Positions 17,258 to 26,530 are shown, counted from the stretch's first letter. The stretch: DNA of 50,228 nt from an uncultured Alphaproteobacteria bacterium (GCA_905235385.1 CAJOLB010000001.1:1-50228); one strand, 5' to 3'. Numbers and translations: made by a program. Notes: generated by a model not told the origin, from the letters alone.

Positions 17258-18022
17258 TTATTTTGTCTTATTTAAGGCTTGCCATTCAAACCATTTGGCG
17301 ATTTTTAAAAACCTGAAATAAGCATAAGATGTTGCCATCCAAAAACCGCATGTGCCATATAAAAAATAGCGACGACAGAAATAATAAAACAAAAACTGAC
17401 GCGGCATTTCCGTATATAAACGAAGTTTTGAATATTTCTTGTTTTTCTTTAAAGCCGTTTGAACAAGTTCATCCGTATACATATTAAGCTTAAACCAAAG
17501 TTGCGTAAGTGACACGTAAGAATAATGCCAAACTTTTGACTTTAACTGTTCAACTTGGCAATTCTCGCCCAAAACAACGCGGTCGTGCGTCAAGTCATCC
17601 GGCATATTTGCTTTTTCACGGTTATATAAACGAACTTGATTGTATGTTTTTGCAAAACGACGCGGTTTTTTATCACCGGGAAGCATATCGCATATTTTCA
17701 TTTTATAAGCATCTGCCGACGGTGCTTTTTTAATTTCTTTAATTTCTTTAATCAAGTCATCAGATAAGACCTCATCGGCATCAAGCGACAAAACCCAATC
17801 ATTTTTGCATTTGTTTTGCGCGAAATGCTTTTGAGAAGAAATATTTTTCCATTGATGGAAAATAAAGTTTGCTTTGTTTTTCAAAGCGATTTCTTTTGTT
17901 TTATCCGAGCTGCCACTGTCAACAACAATTATTTCATCAGCCACTTTGGCAGCCGCCTTTAATGTTTTATCAAGGCGTTTTTCCTCATTTAAGGTGACCA
18001 AATAAACAGAAAGTTTAATCAT
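17258..18022 (-). CDS. family 2 glycosyltransferase, WaaE/KdtX-like
   Basis: A GT-A glycosyltransferase, probably adding a sugar to the lipopolysaccharide core on the cytoplasmic face. The 254 residues show SVYLVTLNEEKRLDKTLKAA (res ~5-24), VVDSGSSDKT, the DxD-type LSLDADEVLSDDL (~99) and a C-terminal half with WHYSY and aromatic, basic, membrane-seeking helices (FLFYYFCRRYFLYGTCGFW). This layout fits the WaaE/KdtX group (heptose beta-1,4-glucosyltransferase), but the acceptor cannot be fixed. Its ATG directly abuts the fabI stop (TAGATG), so the two genes are translationally coupled. Confidence 0.85.
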   Translation of the reverse strand: MIKLSVYLVTLNEEKRLDKTLKAAAKVADEIIVVDSGSSDKTKEIALKNKANFIFHQWKNISSQKHFAQNKCKNDWVLSLDADEVLSDDLIKEIKEIKKAPSADAYKMKICDMLPGDKKPRRFAKTYNQVRLYNREKANMPDDLTHDRVVLGENCQVEQLKSKVWHYSYVSLTQLWFKLNMYTDELVQTALKKNKKYSKLRLYTEMPRQFLFYYFCRRYFLYGTCGFWMATSYAYFRFLKIAKWFEWQALNKTK

Positions 18023-18838
18023 CTAAAATTGCTCCAAAACCTCAGCCAATTCTTTGGCTTTGTCAATGTTAAACATGGCTGTTTGATGGAAACCTGCGTC
18101 CACATGAACAACTTCTCCGGTGATAGCCGAACCTAAATCAGAAAGCAAAGCAAGCGCCGTATTACCAACCTCATCTTGCGTTACATTGCGGCGAAGCGGC
18201 GTATTCAGTTCATTGTATTTCAAAATTTTCTTAAAATCGCCGATGCCTGATGCCGCCAAAGTTTTAATCGGACCGGCTGAAATGGCATTAACACGGACGC
18301 CTTGCTTGCCTAAATCTGCAGCAGCATATCTGACCGATGCTTCCAAAGCGGCTTTTGCCACACCCATAATATTATAATTCGGAAGCGACCTTTCAGCGCC
18401 GATATACGTTAAAGTAAGTACAGCTCCACCCTCATTTAAAATAGGCGAAGCGTTGCGGCAGGCCTCTAAAAAAGAATAACACGAAATGTGCATTGTGTTT
18501 AAGAAGTTATCAAGCGTTGTATCAATGGTCCGACCTTTCAGCTGATCTTTATCCGAAAAGGCAATAGCGTGCACAACAAAATCAATTTTACCCCATTTTT
18601 CAAAAAGTTCTTTAAAACAATTTTCAACGGAAGCCCCGTCTGTGACATCGCATTTAATAAGCATTGTTTCGTTGGCAAGTTGCTCAGATAGAGGTTTTAC
18701 TCTTTTTTCTAAAGCCTCATTTTGGTATGAAATAGCTATTTTAGCCCCTTCTCTATCCAAAGCCTTAGCTATTCCCCAAGCGATTGAGTGATCATTGGCC
18801 AGCCCCATAATGAGCCCCTTTTTACCTTCCATCAACAT
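18023..18838 (-). CDS. fabI: enoyl-[acyl-carrier-protein] reductase (NADH), FabI
   Basis: Catalyses the last step of each fatty-acid elongation round, reducing enoyl-ACP with NADH. The 271 residues match FabI: nucleotide loop GLANDHSIAWGIAKAL (res ~12-27), YIGAERSLPNYNIMGVAKAA with the catalytic Tyr-X6-Lys, and the substrate-loop segment AISAGPIKTLAASGIGDF. This is the triclosan-sensitive-type architecture rather than FabL, FabV or FabK. AAGGA lies upstream of ATG 18838; an internal ATG two codons later is also possible. It is followed with no gap by the glycosyltransferase gene. Confidence 0.95.
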   Translation of the reverse strand: MLMEGKKGLIMGLANDHSIAWGIAKALDREGAKIAISYQNEALEKRVKPLSEQLANETMLIKCDVTDGASVENCFKELFEKWGKIDFVVHAIAFSDKDQLKGRTIDTTLDNFLNTMHISCYSFLEACRNASPILNEGGAVLTLTYIGAERSLPNYNIMGVAKAALEASVRYAAADLGKQGVRVNAISAGPIKTLAASGIGDFKKILKYNELNTPLRRNVTQDEVGNTALALLSDLGSAITGEVVHVDAGFHQTAMFNIDKAKELAEVLEQF

Positions 18839-18918
18839 ATAAACAAATCCTTTTAATATTAACAGATAGCTTTTTATTAGCCGATTTTATAAAAAAAGTA
18901 AACTGTTTTTATATCTTT

Positions 18919-19509
18919 TTAAGACCATATAAAAAAGAAATGACAAGTTGAAGCGTCATCACAAACGCTGCAAAGCTCTTGCATACGATTAATTGTTAAA
19001 GTTTTAAGAGCATTCCTTGTAACATAATTCGTATGTTGACCGCTGACATTTTCGTTGTATTTAACAAACAGCGTTTCTAATAAGAAATCAGCCCTTGGAA
19101 CAGCCTGTTTATAAAGGTTAACACAAATATCATAGGCATCTTTTTTAATCTGAACTCTCAAACCAAAATAGTACGCACAAGTTTCACAGGAACGGTTTCG
19201 ATAGAGTAAAACTTGATTTTGAAAAGAATCATAAACAAAGGCGCTATTGTCTTTAACCATTTCTTTTGGAATAACCCCAAGAGAATTGAAAAAATTTTTT
19301 GCATAGTATGGAACAGCGCTTAAATCAATGCCCTGAGAATGCAAAACAGCAGAATTATCCAAGATATACCCGATTTGTTCGGCTTGTTTGTTTAAACGAT
19401 GTTGATACATGGCTTTTGAGTATCCGGCTAAACCACCGGCGGATAAAACCCCGATAATCGCTAGAACGCCCAGCATTTCAACCATACTTCTACCCTTTTG
19501 ATGCATCAT
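18919..19509 (-). CDS. type IV prepilin-like protein
   Basis: The N-terminus is a prepilin signal: a short basic leader MMHQKG, then RSMVEMLGVLAIIGVLSAGG. Cleavage after Gly6 would leave Glu at mature position 5 followed by about 20 hydrophobic residues, as in type IV pilins and type II secretion pseudopilins. The mature part is unusual for a major pilin: it is cysteine-rich (RNRSCETCAYYFG and, at the end, ELCSVCDDASTC), so disulfides are likely. I take it as a minor pilin or a lineage-specific prepilin family. No pilus assembly genes are near. Its upstream region holds an inverted-repeat element whose unit recurs twice in the window. Confidence 0.8.
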   Translation of the reverse strand: MMHQKGRSMVEMLGVLAIIGVLSAGGLAGYSKAMYQHRLNKQAEQIGYILDNSAVLHSQGIDLSAVPYYAKNFFNSLGVIPKEMVKDNSAFVYDSFQNQVLLYRNRSCETCAYYFGLRVQIKKDAYDICVNLYKQAVPRADFLLETLFVKYNENVSGQHTNYVTRNALKTLTINRMQELCSVCDDASTCHFFFIWS

Positions 19510-19521
19510 AACTCCCCTTTA

Positions 19522-19657
19522 AAAGTGTAAAGAAAAAATGAACCTATTTTTTTTACACTTTTTAAAATTTCATTTTAATTGATTCTTAAGGGAAATTTTA
19601 GTACAATAATCTTAAAGGAATCGTAAAAATTTAAGGTTCCTTTTTTCTTTACACTTT
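19522..19657. repeat. 136-bp element with 24-bp terminal inverted repeats
   Basis: The left end (19522-19545, AAAGTGTAAAGAAAAAATGA then ACCT) and the right end (19634-19657, reverse complement AAAGTGTAAAGAAAAAAGGA then ACCT) match at 23 of 24 positions in inverted orientation. The 88 bp between encode nothing visible. It is MITE-like in form, but I see no convincing target-site duplication, so mobility is unproven. It lies 12 nt upstream of the prepilin ATG and could equally be a structured leader or operator. Confidence 0.7.
19614..19657 (-). repeat. prepilin-leader repeat unit, full copy
   Basis: The right end of the element above plus 20 inner bases forms a 44-nt unit. It matches 45833-45876 in inverse orientation with two differences; the first 43 nt differ once. 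The unit contains a short stem (AAAGGAATC pairing with GGTTCCTTT). It points toward the prepilin gene. Confidence 0.8.
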
Positions 19658-19709
19658 GAGCAATATTTATTCATTTTTAAATAATATTTCACATCAATCA
19701 TTTTTTATC

Positions 19710-19738
19710 TTGACCATTTGTTACTTTTAAGATACAAA
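19710..19738 (+). promoter_or_regulatory. promoter candidate for aas
   Basis: TTGACC (19710-19715) is followed by a 17-bp spacer and TACAAA (19733-19738), about 30 nt before the TTG start codon of aas. The -10 box is imperfect. Confidence 0.5.
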
Positions 19739-19768
19739 ACTCACATAAAGTAACAAAGGAGAAATATT

Positions 19769-21943
19769 TTGAAAAATTTTGTGAGATTTTGCCTTCGGAC
19801 ATTTTTTTATGTTTTTAAGGTCAGATGTCAGTTTCAGTTCGATTTAAAAAAACTCCCTAAAAAAGGTGTATATGTTTCGAACCACGTATCATATTTGGAC
19901 CCTGTTTTGTTATTTGCCTTTCTGCCAGGAAATCCGATCTTTGCCTTAAACGGACACCTATATCGTCGCCGTTTTATTCGTTTTTTGATGAAAACGGCAG
20001 ATATCATGGAATATAATCCCATTGAACCGGCAGATTTAAAAGAATTAATTAATAAAGTTAACGACAATCGTTTAGTTGTTATTTTTGCTGAAGGGCGTAT
20101 TACTGAAACAGGCGGTTTAATGAAAATTTATGAAGCCCCCGGACTTTTGGCGGATAAAACTCAAGCGCCAATTATTCCGATTTGGATCGAGGGTCCTCAA
20201 TACAGCTATTTTTCAAAAACAAAAGACAAATTACCGCATCGCCCGATGCCTAAAATGTTGATTACGGTCGGCGCACCCAAACCTTTGAAACTAAAAGATG
20301 AGTTGCGCCGTCAGCGTGACCACTTAAGCAATGAAATTTATCATATTTTAACGGATATGCAGTTCAAAATTACATATAATCCGGACATTTCAATTTTTGC
20401 ACAGCTTGTCAAAACTTCTAAAGTTTATTCTAAGAAAGGCTTTTTCTTTAAGCGCCCGATGGTTATTGAAGATATCAACCGCAAGCCTTTGAGCTATAAA
20501 GACTTATTATTAAGGGTTTATTTGCTTGGCAAGTTTTTTAAGAAAAAAGCTGCCCATTTTGAACATGTCGGTTTGTTGCTTCCGAACACGATCGCAGCAG
20601 TTGCAACATTTTTAGGATTATCCGCTTATGAGCGTGTGCCGGTGATGCTGAACTTTTCGGTTGGTGCAAAAAATATGCTCTCCATGTGCAGAACGGCTCA
20701 GGTTAAATTTGTGATTACCTCATTAACCTTTATCCGCACAGCTAAAATGGAACCTGTTGTCGAGCTTTTAAAGTCAAGTGGTATTGAAGTGTTTTATCTC
20801 GAAAGTCTAGCTAAAAAACTTGGAATCATCAGCAAACTCGGCGCTCTTTTACGATATAAAACAAAGCGCGTACCGCACAGACACGGTGGAAACAGAAAGG
20901 CAGCTATTTTGTTTACTTCCGGTTCTGAAGGTGCTCCAAAAGCTGTTGTTTTAAGCCATGCTAACATTATTTCAAACATCAAACAGGTTACAACTGTTGA
21001 AACAATAAACATGAAAGATTTGGTGTTTAATGCTATGCCTATGTTTCATAGTTTTGGCTTAACCATAGGTACTCTGTTTCCGCTCTTGGAAGGTGGGCGT
21101 GTATTCCTTTACCCCTCACCTTTGCACTATCGTGTGATTGCTGAGTTAATTTATGAACTTGGTGCAACGATTCTTTTTGGAACAGATACCTTTTTCAGAG
21201 GTTACGGTCGTATTGCGCACCCTTATGATTTCTATAACGTTCGTTTTATGTATGCCGGTGCTGAAGCTGTTAAATTAGATACAAGAAACTTATTTATGGA
21301 ACATATGGGCGTTCGCATTATGGAAGCCTACGGTGTAACAGAATGTGCCCCGTTTGTTGCGGCAAATAATCACGTGTATAACCGCTTTGGCTCGATCGGT
21401 AAAATCGTGCCGGGTATTGAATATAAAGTTGAACCTGTTCCGGGTATAGAAAAAGGCGGTGAACTCGTCGTTAAAGGACCGAACATTATGCTCGGATACA
21501 TTATGCCTGACAATCCCGGAGTACTTGTGCCCTTAGAGGGCGGATGGTATCATACGGGTGATGTGGTTGAAATTGATGAAATCGGATATGTCTATATTAA
21601 AGACCGTATCAAACGCTTTGCTAAAATCGGCGGCGAAATGGTTTCTTTAAATGCCGTTCAGGATATGGTTATCAGCGCTTATGAATGGATGGGACCTGAT
21701 TTCAGCTACGGCATTGTTGCCGTCCCACACGAAAGCAAGGGTGAACAAATTGTTTTGGTTACCAACAACATGCAGGTCAAGCAAGAAGTTTTGCACGATT
21801 ATATCAAAAACAACGGTATGTCCGAACTCTTCTTGCCGCGAACGATTTTGTATCATGAGAAAATCCCCGCTTTCCTAACAGGTAAAACCGATAATGTTAC
21901 CTTGAAAAAAGAAGTGATGGAAGAACTCGGATTAAATAAATAA
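19769..21943 (+). CDS. aas: Aas-type acyltransferase / acyl-ACP synthetase
   Basis: A two-domain lipid enzyme of 724 residues, the length of E. coli Aas, which re-acylates lysophospholipids using acyl-ACP it makes itself. The N-terminal PlsC-type acyltransferase domain has NHVSYLD (HX4D, res ~38-44) and VIFAEGRITETGG (~109). The C-terminal AMP-binding domain (~230 on) has AAILFTSGSEGAPKAVVLSH, EAYGVTECAPF, WYHTGDVVEIDE and a C-terminal ligase motif. The start is TTG 19769, supported by AAGGAG 6 nt upstream; no better ATG exists near. The MFS flippase (LplT) that often accompanies Aas is not present here. It is followed by a strong hairpin terminator. Confidence 0.9.
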   Translation: MKNFVRFCLRTFFYVFKVRCQFQFDLKKLPKKGVYVSNHVSYLDPVLLFAFLPGNPIFALNGHLYRRRFIRFLMKTADIMEYNPIEPADLKELINKVNDNRLVVIFAEGRITETGGLMKIYEAPGLLADKTQAPIIPIWIEGPQYSYFSKTKDKLPHRPMPKMLITVGAPKPLKLKDELRRQRDHLSNEIYHILTDMQFKITYNPDISIFAQLVKTSKVYSKKGFFFKRPMVIEDINRKPLSYKDLLLRVYLLGKFFKKKAAHFEHVGLLLPNTIAAVATFLGLSAYERVPVMLNFSVGAKNMLSMCRTAQVKFVITSLTFIRTAKMEPVVELLKSSGIEVFYLESLAKKLGIISKLGALLRYKTKRVPHRHGGNRKAAILFTSGSEGAPKAVVLSHANIISNIKQVTTVETINMKDLVFNAMPMFHSFGLTIGTLFPLLEGGRVFLYPSPLHYRVIAELIYELGATILFGTDTFFRGYGRIAHPYDFYNVRFMYAGAEAVKLDTRNLFMEHMGVRIMEAYGVTECAPFVAANNHVYNRFGSIGKIVPGIEYKVEPVPGIEKGGELVVKGPNIMLGYIMPDNPGVLVPLEGGWYHTGDVVEIDEIGYVYIKDRIKRFAKIGGEMVSLNAVQDMVISAYEWMGPDFSYGIVAVPHESKGEQIVLVTNNMQVKQEVLHDYIKNNGMSELFLPRTILYHEKIPAFLTGKTDNVTLKKEVMEELGLNK

Positions 21944-21945
21944 CA

Positions 21946-21977
21946 AAAAGCCTCTCAAACGAGAGGCTCTTTTTTTT
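21946..21977. terminator. bidirectional terminator, aas / glgA convergence
   Basis: AGCCTCTC, loop AAAC and GAGAGGCT are flanked by A-rich and T-rich runs, so it works on both strands. It lies between the stops of aas and glgA. Confidence 0.9.
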
Positions 21978-24002
21978 CTATAAGCTGCCTGTTTTCAAAA
22001 GTTTGTAATATTTATAAACAGATCCGTCCTGAACGCTCCAACTGAAATCCTTTTTCATGGCATTGATTTTCATAGCCTTGATAACATCCGGCGTTCTGTA
22101 AAAACAGTACAAAGCTTTTTGTAAAGTATCGGCATAAGCATTAACATTATTTTTTAGTTTTTGAGCTTCGGTATTTGAACCATACACTTTTTGACCGTCA
22201 GCAAAAAAGACATCTGTCCTGAAGCCGTTAACCCCGCTTTCTATTGTATCAACCAAACCGCCGGTCGAAGTAGCGATAGGAAGCGCCCCTTTAGCCATAG
22301 CCTCCATTTGTGTCAGACCGCAAGGTTCAAACAAAGAAGGCATAAGATAAAAGTCAGAAGCAAGTTGCAAAGCGTATGCGAACTCATCTCTGTATCCTCT
22401 GAAAACAAAAATTCTTTCTGCTGCTTGTGAACTTATTTTAGAAACTTTATCGCGAAATTCTGTCAGCATTTTATAAAGCCTGACATCTCCGGCACCGCCC
22501 ATAGCAACAATCGGAAACTCATATTTCATCTCTTTTATTTTAACAAGCGTCTTTAAAAGAGATTCACAGGCAATATCATATCCTTTTTGTTCGACAAGAC
22601 GACTCGTTGCACACATAAAAGGAATTTTTGATGCACTTTTTGCAAGAGCGGATAAATCCGAAAACTTATAAATATCTATAAGAGGAATCACTTTGTTTTT
22701 GAATGTGTTATCCGAAGCAATTCGAGACAATAGTTTAATGCATTCTTCTTTGTTCTTGGTTTTATTGGCAAGAGTGTTTTCATCATAAATTTTAAAATCA
22801 AACCCCGTAAAATAAGAATTTAAGCGCTGAATTTTTGCCTGATTCGGAGAGATTAATTTTTTCTCATATCCATTCACGATACCAAAAAATGTATGATAAT
22901 TTTTACGTATTTTCAAAATATCTCTGAAATCAAGACCCAACCCTAAATCTTTCGAAACCTCTTCCATATAGTTCTTTGAAACGGTAACAATACGATCTGC
23001 CAAATGAAAATTAGAAGAAGCCTGATTGTAACAATCATAAACGAGTAAAGTATTGGTTGTCCGCGGATTGCTGTTTTTAACCGTTTTGGCATTTTTAAAA
23101 ACATTCACGGTGTATTCTTCATAAAGACCATTAAGCAACCGAGCCGTATTGGGAAAATCCCATCCTTGATATCCTAAATGGTGCGCAATATGAATAATCG
23201 GCAAATTCCGAATGAGTGTTGATGATTCTTGAGTTATTTTACCGTCGCCGGCCTGAAGAGGAGATAAATATTTGCATAATCCGCTCAAAGCGCCGCTGTG
23301 CCAATCATTGGCCACAATAATATTCGGCGCTTTCAGATTCCGTATATGAGCTTCCGAAGATTCCACTAAGATTGTATAAACAGCCTTAGAGAAAAAGGCA
23401 AATCTCTCAACTTCATCAATATTGCTTTGATTTAAAACATAACACCCGTCTTGCGTAGAAGGATTTTTCGGCGAAGGATTGATACCAAAAAAATGCTGAT
23501 TTCGCAAAAAGATATAGCGAACATCATTAAAAACACCGGAATATAACTCAACGTCATATTCTTTAAGATTTGACTCACCGTCAACAAATACGACCGAAAC
23601 AGCCCCCAAAAGAGAAACGGCCACTTTTTGATTTTCAGCGCCGTAATATATATTGTTTTCCAGTTTTGCTGATTTTTTGCCGGTATTCCCCTCATACATC
23701 GGGGTAATAATCGACATTCTGTGAGACAAATGTTCAAATGTTTTATTAAAATTTTCCGGCAACTCGGAAGCAACCATACCAAGACCGCCCCACTTCATGA
23801 AAGTAGCTGTCTCGGAAGACAAAATCCAAGCATCAATCAAATCAATTTGAGGCCATTCTTTTTCTCCCAGACAAGAAATTTGGGCAATTGTTTGAATAAA
23901 TGAAAAATCTGTCTGATCCGTCTTAGAAGTAAATGGTAATGATTTGTTCTTATTGAAACCCTCTTCAAGGAATCCTGATGATAAATTTGAATTTTCAGAC
24001 AT
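21978..24002 (-). CDS. glgA: glycogen/starch synthase (GT5), long form
   Basis: Adds glucose from ADP- or UDP-glucose to alpha-1,4-glucan, so the cell stores glycogen. It has the GT5 features: the KxGGL-type loop MKWGGLGMVASELP (res ~69-82), VANDWHSGALSGL with the conserved DWH, HHLGYQGWDFP, and in the C-terminal domain SRLVEQKGYD, FRGYRDEFAYAL and MPSLFEPCGLTQMEAMAKGA-LPIATSTGGLVDTI. At 674 residues it is about 150-200 longer than typical bacterial GlgA. The extra length is an N-terminal tail of ~50 residues and insertions around res 300-430. No other glg gene is nearby. The ATG at 24002 has a modest GAGAG ribosome site. Confidence 0.87.
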   Translation of the reverse strand: MSENSNLSSGFLEEGFNKNKSLPFTSKTDQTDFSFIQTIAQISCLGEKEWPQIDLIDAWILSSETATFMKWGGLGMVASELPENFNKTFEHLSHRMSIITPMYEGNTGKKSAKLENNIYYGAENQKVAVSLLGAVSVVFVDGESNLKEYDVELYSGVFNDVRYIFLRNQHFFGINPSPKNPSTQDGCYVLNQSNIDEVERFAFFSKAVYTILVESSEAHIRNLKAPNIIVANDWHSGALSGLCKYLSPLQAGDGKITQESSTLIRNLPIIHIAHHLGYQGWDFPNTARLLNGLYEEYTVNVFKNAKTVKNSNPRTTNTLLVYDCYNQASSNFHLADRIVTVSKNYMEEVSKDLGLGLDFRDILKIRKNYHTFFGIVNGYEKKLISPNQAKIQRLNSYFTGFDFKIYDENTLANKTKNKEECIKLLSRIASDNTFKNKVIPLIDIYKFSDLSALAKSASKIPFMCATSRLVEQKGYDIACESLLKTLVKIKEMKYEFPIVAMGGAGDVRLYKMLTEFRDKVSKISSQAAERIFVFRGYRDEFAYALQLASDFYLMPSLFEPCGLTQMEAMAKGALPIATSTGGLVDTIESGVNGFRTDVFFADGQKVYGSNTEAQKLKNNVNAYADTLQKALYCFYRTPDVIKAMKINAMKKDFSWSVQDGSVYKYYKLLKTGSL

Positions 24003-24152
24003 ATTTTCTCTCTTAGGTTTGTGGTATATTATTTGTTATAGCATTTATTTTGAATAAAACAACTAAAAAAACTTAAATCTCTTGACTTGTGAATGTTTAA
24101 TCACTAAGTTGATAATATATCAATAGGATTTATAAATTAAAGAGGTTTAGCT

Positions 24153-24707
24153 ATGAAAAAACATCATCATTTTGAAGATGAAAAAGAAATTGAAAGCCAA
24201 TCAACAGAAGAATGTCCCGATAAAAATCAAGAAACAGATACAAAAACAGATGAAGATTTGACTGCGGCGCTTGAAGAAAATCAAAAATTAAAAGACGAGC
24301 TCTTACGTGCTTTGGCCGAATCGGAAAACATCAAAAAAAGATGTGCCGCTGAAATCGAAAAAACAAACAAATATGCCGTTTCATCATTTGCCAAAGATTT
24401 GCTGGGCGTTGCCGACAATTTGGATCGAGCTCTGAACGCTGTCCAAAATGAAACGAGCGATGATGCCAAGGCACTGCTTGAAGGTGTTGAACTCACGAAA
24501 AAAGAACTCACGCACGTCTTTGAAAAATTTGGTATTACAAAAATGGAAAGCATGGGAAAACCCTTTGACCCGAATTTCCATCAGGTTATTCAACAAGTTT
24601 CAGACCCGTCAAAACCTGCCGGAACAATTATTTCCGAGCTGCAAACGGGATATATGATTAACGGGCGTATCTTACGCGAAGCGATGGTTGTCGTCGCCAA
24701 AGACTAA
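24153..24707 (+). CDS. grpE: GrpE nucleotide exchange factor
   Basis: Releases ADP from DnaK in the Hsp70 chaperone cycle. The 184 residues have the normal order: an acidic disordered start (DEKEIESQSTEECPD...), a long coiled coil (LKDELLRALAESENIKKR, res ~48-65), LGVADNLDRALNA and the C-terminal beta domain with FDPNFHQVIQQV and TGYMINGRILREAMVVVAK. Its partner dnaJ lies 6 kb away on the other strand; dnaK is not in the window. TTGACT at 24082 might be a -35 box, but no well-spaced -10 is visible and there is no CIRCE element. Confidence 0.95.
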   Translation: MKKHHHFEDEKEIESQSTEECPDKNQETDTKTDEDLTAALEENQKLKDELLRALAESENIKKRCAAEIEKTNKYAVSSFAKDLLGVADNLDRALNAVQNETSDDAKALLEGVELTKKELTHVFEKFGITKMESMGKPFDPNFHQVIQQVSDPSKPAGTIISELQTGYMINGRILREAMVVVAKD

Positions 24708-24724
24708 ATTTTTTAAGGTCTGCC

Positions 24725-26446
24725 ATGTCTTTTGACTTAATGTTTCAAAAAGCAAATGAACTATATCTCAACGGAGCTTACAGACAAGCTGAAAGGATTT
24801 ATCGGCAGATTTTGGCTTTTGCGCCTGAAAATGCAGATGTTTTGAATATGCTCGGGCTCGTTGCGGCCGCTCAAAACGAACATGAAGAGGCTGTCAGTTG
24901 CTTTTACGCAGCCTTAAAAAGTGCCACGAACCCCTTACCTGTTTATTTTAATCTTGCTGTGTCTCTGACATATATATCAAAATTTAACGAGGCAATAGAA
25001 GCTTATGAGCATATTTTAAAAATCGCTCCGAACACCAAAGAAGCCTATAACAATTTAGGCGGTATTTATGAAAAGACAGGCGATATCCAAAAGGCTAAAA
25101 TAAGTTATCAAAAAGCCATTGAATTAGATCAAAATTATATTGATCCTTTAGTCAATATTGCCTTTTTAGAAAAAGATGAATCAACCCTTGAAGCAACAGC
25201 TTTGAAGTTTAGCGCTTCTCCAGTGCCTTTTTATTATCTTGCCTTAATGAATTATGAAACAGGTGATTACAAAAAAGCATTATCCTTCATTTTAAAAGCC
25301 GATCAATTAGAAGAATCATACGATATTAAAAACCTCACAGCTCAAATTTATCTAAAGCTTTCAGAAAACGAAAATGCCATAAAATATTTTCATCAAGCAC
25401 TTATTTTGGCCCCGAAAAGTCTGGACGCTCTTATCGATTTAGGCACATTGGAACAAAATGAATCATATTTAAAAAAAGCAATATCCATCAACTTTCAAAA
25501 CCCTCAGGCACACCTTGCCTATGCTGACTTTTTATCCCACGAAAACCGAAAAGCTGAAGCTTTGGAAGAATATCGCCAAGCACTTCTGTTAGGAGCTAAA
25601 AATGCAGCTTTATGCAACAATATCGCTTTGATTTTAAAAGATATGGCAGATTATAAAGGTGCACTTGATTTGTTCTTAAATGCCTTTTTGGAAGATCCTG
25701 AAAATCAAAATATTGCAATCAATATGGCTGAAACTCTTGTTCTTCTTTACAATTCAGAACCTGATGCTGCCATAAAAATAGCAAAACTTTGGGAAAAGAA
25801 CGCACCCGAAAATGTGTTTGCCAAGAAAACGCTTGCCTCTTTTGAAAACAACACCGAAAAACAAGTTGAGGGTTATACCGAGCAATTATTTGATAATTTT
25901 GCTCATATTTATGATGAGCGCATGAAAGAAATCAAGTATAATGTTTTTAATAAAATCAAAGAGTTAGAATTACATCTTGAGGGCAATATTTTAGATTTGG
26001 GGTGTGCAACGGGATTGGCTCCCGAAAATCTAAAAACCCAAAACAGCCGTTGGACCGGCGTCGATATCTCGGAAAATATGCTCAAATCAGCCAAAGATAA
26101 AAAGCTGTATGAGACTTTGCACCAAAGCGATATAGAACAATTTTTAAAAGATAATTCAAAGACTTATGACAATATTTTATGCTTAGATGTTCTCGAATAT
26201 ATTCAACATTATGAAAATATCTTCAAACTCTGTTGCCCTTCCCGCCTCATTTTAACAATCGAAACAGCGCCGAAAAACATCAAAACCGTAACCTTATCGC
26301 CTCAAGGTCGCTATCAGCACAATCCGAAACATATTGAAGAACAACTTCAAAAAGCCGGATATAAAACGATTAACACACATAAACTCGTTTTAAGAAAAGA
26401 AAACGGCAAAGATGTGGAAGGTGTCTTGTTTATTGCAAATGCATAA
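24725..26446 (+). CDS. TPR-repeat protein fused to a SAM methyltransferase
   Basis: The first ~370 of 573 residues are tetratricopeptide-type helix pairs (for example YLNGAYRQAERIYRQILAFA, NTKEAYNNLGGIYEKTGDIQ, NENAIKYFHQALILAPKSLD). The C-terminal ~190 residues are a class I methyltransferase: motif I NILDLGCATGLAPENL (~418), WTGVDISENMLKSAK and YDNILCLDVLEYI. No signal peptide is seen, so it is probably cytoplasmic. TPR-methyltransferase fusions occur in Proteobacteria, but the substrate is not known to me. It begins 17 nt after grpE on the same strand and is probably co-transcribed. Confidence 0.85.
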   Translation: MSFDLMFQKANELYLNGAYRQAERIYRQILAFAPENADVLNMLGLVAAAQNEHEEAVSCFYAALKSATNPLPVYFNLAVSLTYISKFNEAIEAYEHILKIAPNTKEAYNNLGGIYEKTGDIQKAKISYQKAIELDQNYIDPLVNIAFLEKDESTLEATALKFSASPVPFYYLALMNYETGDYKKALSFILKADQLEESYDIKNLTAQIYLKLSENENAIKYFHQALILAPKSLDALIDLGTLEQNESYLKKAISINFQNPQAHLAYADFLSHENRKAEALEEYRQALLLGAKNAALCNNIALILKDMADYKGALDLFLNAFLEDPENQNIAINMAETLVLLYNSEPDAAIKIAKLWEKNAPENVFAKKTLASFENNTEKQVEGYTEQLFDNFAHIYDERMKEIKYNVFNKIKELELHLEGNILDLGCATGLAPENLKTQNSRWTGVDISENMLKSAKDKKLYETLHQSDIEQFLKDNSKTYDNILCLDVLEYIQHYENIFKLCCPSRLILTIETAPKNIKTVTLSPQGRYQHNPKHIEEQLQKAGYKTINTHKLVLRKENGKDVEGVLFIANA

Positions 26447-26530
26447 TTAAAAACATATCCGCGCCTGCTGCTCATCATCATTTTACGATGTTGGGTTTTA
26501 CGCATGAACTTCTTTCGTGGTCGTTTTCGT

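Noticed and set aside
19614-19652. Plus-strand intrinsic terminator (AAAGGAATC/GGTTCCTTT plus T-run)
   Set aside because: The shape fits, but no plus-strand gene ends before it, and the same unit recurs upstream of other genes; it is better seen as a repeat unit.
24082-24120. Heat-shock promoter or CIRCE before grpE
   Set aside because: TTGACT is present, but no -10 box at proper spacing and no TTAGCACTC inverted repeat.
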